A stretch of 15,464 nt of DNA from Opacimonas sp964559075. Lineage in GTDB: Bacteria; Pseudomonadota; Gammaproteobacteria; Enterobacterales; Alteromonadaceae. The stretch spans positions 1 to 15,464 of the forward strand of contig CAZLGJ010000067.1 of NCBI GenBank assembly GCA_964559075.1. Direction: 5' to 3'. Numbering within the stretch: the first letter of the stretch is position 1; every line of letters begins with the position of its first letter. The position numbers and the translations under genes are program-made. Below the pieces are notes generated by a model. The model worked only from the letters and a program-made list of their open reading frames with translations. It ran no database searches and was not told where the DNA came from. Of the stretch, positions 14,136-15,464 are shown in pieces.

Positions 14136-14163
14136 ACTATAGTCTAGCGCACTGTGCTGTAAA
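14136..14163 (-). promoter_or_regulatory. Sigma-70 promoter for the AsmA-like gene
   Basis: On the minus strand TTTACA (plus 14158-14163) and TATAGT (plus 14136-14141) are 16 bp apart, each with five of six consensus bases. The -35 is half of a perfect 17-bp palindrome, TGTAAATT-A-AATTTACA (14158-14174), which also spans the stop codon of the upstream gene. A repressor or activator bound there would control this promoter. Prediction from sequence only. Confidence 0.55.
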
Positions 14164-14169
14164 TTAAAT

Positions 14170-15303
14170 TTACAAATTAAAGTCCATTTGAATGCGCTTG
14201 GGCTCCGATACAACGGTCTGGTTATCAACCACTTTGGGGGCATAACGAAAGTTACTGACCGCTTTGAGTGCGATTTTTGCAAACTCATCGTGCTTCGCAT
14301 CAAGTACCTTAGGTTCGATAACAAACCCCGATTCAGAAATCAAAAACTCGATAATGACGGAGTCTTTTTTGCCTAGCCGAGCCATATTTGCGGGGAATGA
14401 TGGCGCTTCGCGATATAGTGGAATAGGATCGGTATCGGTGGACCAAGGCGTCATTTTGCCAATCGCAATGCAGTGTTGCGTCGCCTCTTCTGACTTGCCT
14501 TTTTTCTCCAAGAGCTGAACTAGCTGAGCATGCGCGGCCAACTGATAAGGATGACTTGTTTGGCTGTTATCACCTATAACCGCTAATACATTTAGCATGT
14601 ATTTGATGGCTTTACTGTCTTTATCCATCGAGTGGTAGTACTTGCCGAGCAAAAAACCAAGCTCAATGGCACTTATATTGTTTTCACCATGTTTGGCGAC
14701 AATATCGCTGCGCGTGTCCTTTAAAATATTAAGCGTTTTACGAAAAATATTGATATCGACACCCAGCGTAGCAAGAGTAAGTGCATAGTGATATCGCGCA
14801 TCAAGCAGCGCATCAACACTTAGAGAGGCATCATCTAAAAACGTTTCGGCTTCTTCAATTAGCGCCAGTGCCTTGGCACGGTGCGGTCGCTTTAATTTAA
14901 ACTCACGCGGAAACTTTTTAAGATTATGCATTTGCTCTAGCACGACTTCAAAGACCGGCAACGATAGGTTTCCATGTGTGTTTGCATAAGCTGCTTTTAC
15001 CATTTCTAGATGTTCGTGTGCTTGGTCGCCAAGATGCATTTTGCTCTGTGCAAGGGCAAGGTTGTAGCGCAGCGCAGTGACGTTTTCATGAGCGCCACCA
15101 AACTCGCGCTCGCCTAAAGTAAAAGATTCCTCAGCTAAGGTTAACACTTGCTTTTTGTTACCTGACTCTACCGCTGAAAGGTAAGATTGATAAATTCGAT
15201 TAAATTCACTTGGTTGTGCTGCTTGTGCTGCGGTGCTACATGTTAGCCCCAACAACACAATAAAACCCGCGAGGACAGTATGTAAATGAGCAGGTAATGG
15301 CAT
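14170..15303 (-). CDS. Exported helical-repeat protein with TonB C-terminal domain
   Basis: 377 residues. A signal peptide or N-terminal anchor (about 1-29, ending TAAQAAQ) is followed by a long helical region (about 32-290) with TPR-like helix pairs such as ALRYNLALAQSKMHLGDQAHEHL and AAHAQLVQLLEKKGKSEEA. The last 80 residues are a TonB C-terminal domain: APSFPANMARLGKKDSVIIEF, ISESGFVIEPKVLDA, FAKIALKAVSNFRYAPKV. Classical TonB instead has a transmembrane anchor and a Pro-rich linker, so this is one of the TPR-TonB_C proteins whose role in energy coupling is unclear. Start ATG 15303 follows GGGAAGAG. A Fur-like site overlaps its promoter, which fits iron-linked expression. It may be followed in part of its transcripts by the AsmA-like gene. 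Confidence 0.82.
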   Translation of the reverse strand: MPLPAHLHTVLAGFIVLLGLTCSTAAQAAQPSEFNRIYQSYLSAVESGNKKQVLTLAEESFTLGEREFGGAHENVTALRYNLALAQSKMHLGDQAHEHLEMVKAAYANTHGNLSLPVFEVVLEQMHNLKKFPREFKLKRPHRAKALALIEEAETFLDDASLSVDALLDARYHYALTLATLGVDINIFRKTLNILKDTRSDIVAKHGENNISAIELGFLLGKYYHSMDKDSKAIKYMLNVLAVIGDNSQTSHPYQLAAHAQLVQLLEKKGKSEEATQHCIAIGKMTPWSTDTDPIPLYREAPSFPANMARLGKKDSVIIEFLISESGFVIEPKVLDAKHDEFAKIALKAVSNFRYAPKVVDNQTVVSEPKRIQMDFNL

Positions 15304-15322
15304 GGCTCTTCCCTAAGATTAT

Positions 15323-15337
15323 TGATAACAATCATCA
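15323..15337. promoter_or_regulatory. Fur-box-like operator
   Basis: TGATAACAATCATCA matches the 7-1-7 Fur consensus TGATAATNATTATCA at 12 of 14 defined positions. It lies directly between the -10 box and the start codon of the TonB-domain gene, covering the predicted transcription start. That is a classical place for iron-dependent repression. Binding is inferred. Confidence 0.6.
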
Positions 15338-15338
15338 T

Positions 15339-15367
15339 GTTATATTAATTTAGCGCCATTATGTCAA
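15339..15367 (-). promoter_or_regulatory. Near-consensus sigma-70 promoter
   Basis: On the minus strand a perfect -35 TTGACA (plus 15362-15367) and a -10 TATAAC (plus 15339-15344) are 17 bp apart, placing the start of transcription near 15332 and giving a leader of about 30 bases. A second TTGACA lies 14 bp further upstream as part of a short tandem repeat (15358-15399). Confidence 0.7.
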
Positions 15368-15410
15368 ATAGATTATGTCAAACAGATTGTCCCAAACGCG
15401 ATATTACAGG

Positions 15411-15440
15411 CACAAAAAAGGCCTGCATCAGCAGGCCTTT
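15411..15440 (-). terminator. Intrinsic terminator of a gene beyond the right edge
   Basis: AAAGGCCTGC (15417-15426) and GCAGGCCTTT (15431-15440) form a perfect 10-bp stem with an ATCA loop. On the minus strand the GC-rich stem is followed by six T, so it ends transcription coming from a gene to the right. The 24 bases left beyond it are too few to identify that gene. Confidence 0.85.
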
Positions 15441-15464
15441 GATATGTCTTCGATGAAGCGATGT

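Noticed and set aside
15358..15399. CRISPR-like repeat array
   Set aside because: The units are directly adjacent 14-mers without spacers and coincide with a promoter -35 region.

Overview
The window looks like a chromosomal segment of a marine gammaproteobacterium, most likely of the Alteromonadales. This rests on protein character only: a PEP-CTERM protein ending in VPAPAALGLLGLG, tandem spondin-domain proteins, a Tas-like aldo-keto reductase and moderate GC content. No rRNA, tRNA, phage, IS or CRISPR structure was found. Almost all genes are on the minus strand. Only the LysR regulator and the PEP-CTERM protein are on the plus strand.

Left block (1-5600), acetyl-CoA and acyl metabolism: the 5' end of acetyl-CoA synthetase (acs) with a structured upstream region, an aldo-keto reductase, a small basic protein, a divergent LysR regulator with two T-N11-A palindromes, a class II histone-deacetylase-like hydrolase, and an acetyl-CoA hydrolase/transferase fused to a GNAT acetyltransferase domain. 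A GNAT domain, a deacetylase and acs close together recall the Bacillus acuABC-acsA arrangement, in which Acs is switched by reversible lysine acetylation.

Middle block (5670-9480), a likely four-gene minus-strand operon: secreted spondin-domain protein, spondin-domain lipoprotein, OmpR-family response regulator, sensor histidine kinase. Upstream of the first gene are four 11-bp-phased repeats (consensus TCTCACAARAG on the plus strand) that look like binding sites for the operon's own regulator. This is the least familiar system in the window. Just upstream sits a Phd/YefM-ParE toxin-antitoxin pair with a 15-bp palindrome in its promoter.

Right block (10099-15464): a VOC-family protein followed by an MsbA-related ABC exporter with a TTG start; a PEP-CTERM surface protein behind a very good sigma-54 (-24/-12) promoter; a bidirectional terminator; an AsmA-like membrane-anchored protein with a long lysine-rich tail and its own promoter; and a secreted helical-repeat protein with a TonB C-terminal domain. 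The last gene has a near-consensus sigma-70 promoter overlapped by a Fur-box-like palindrome. A terminator near the right edge serves an unseen minus-strand gene.
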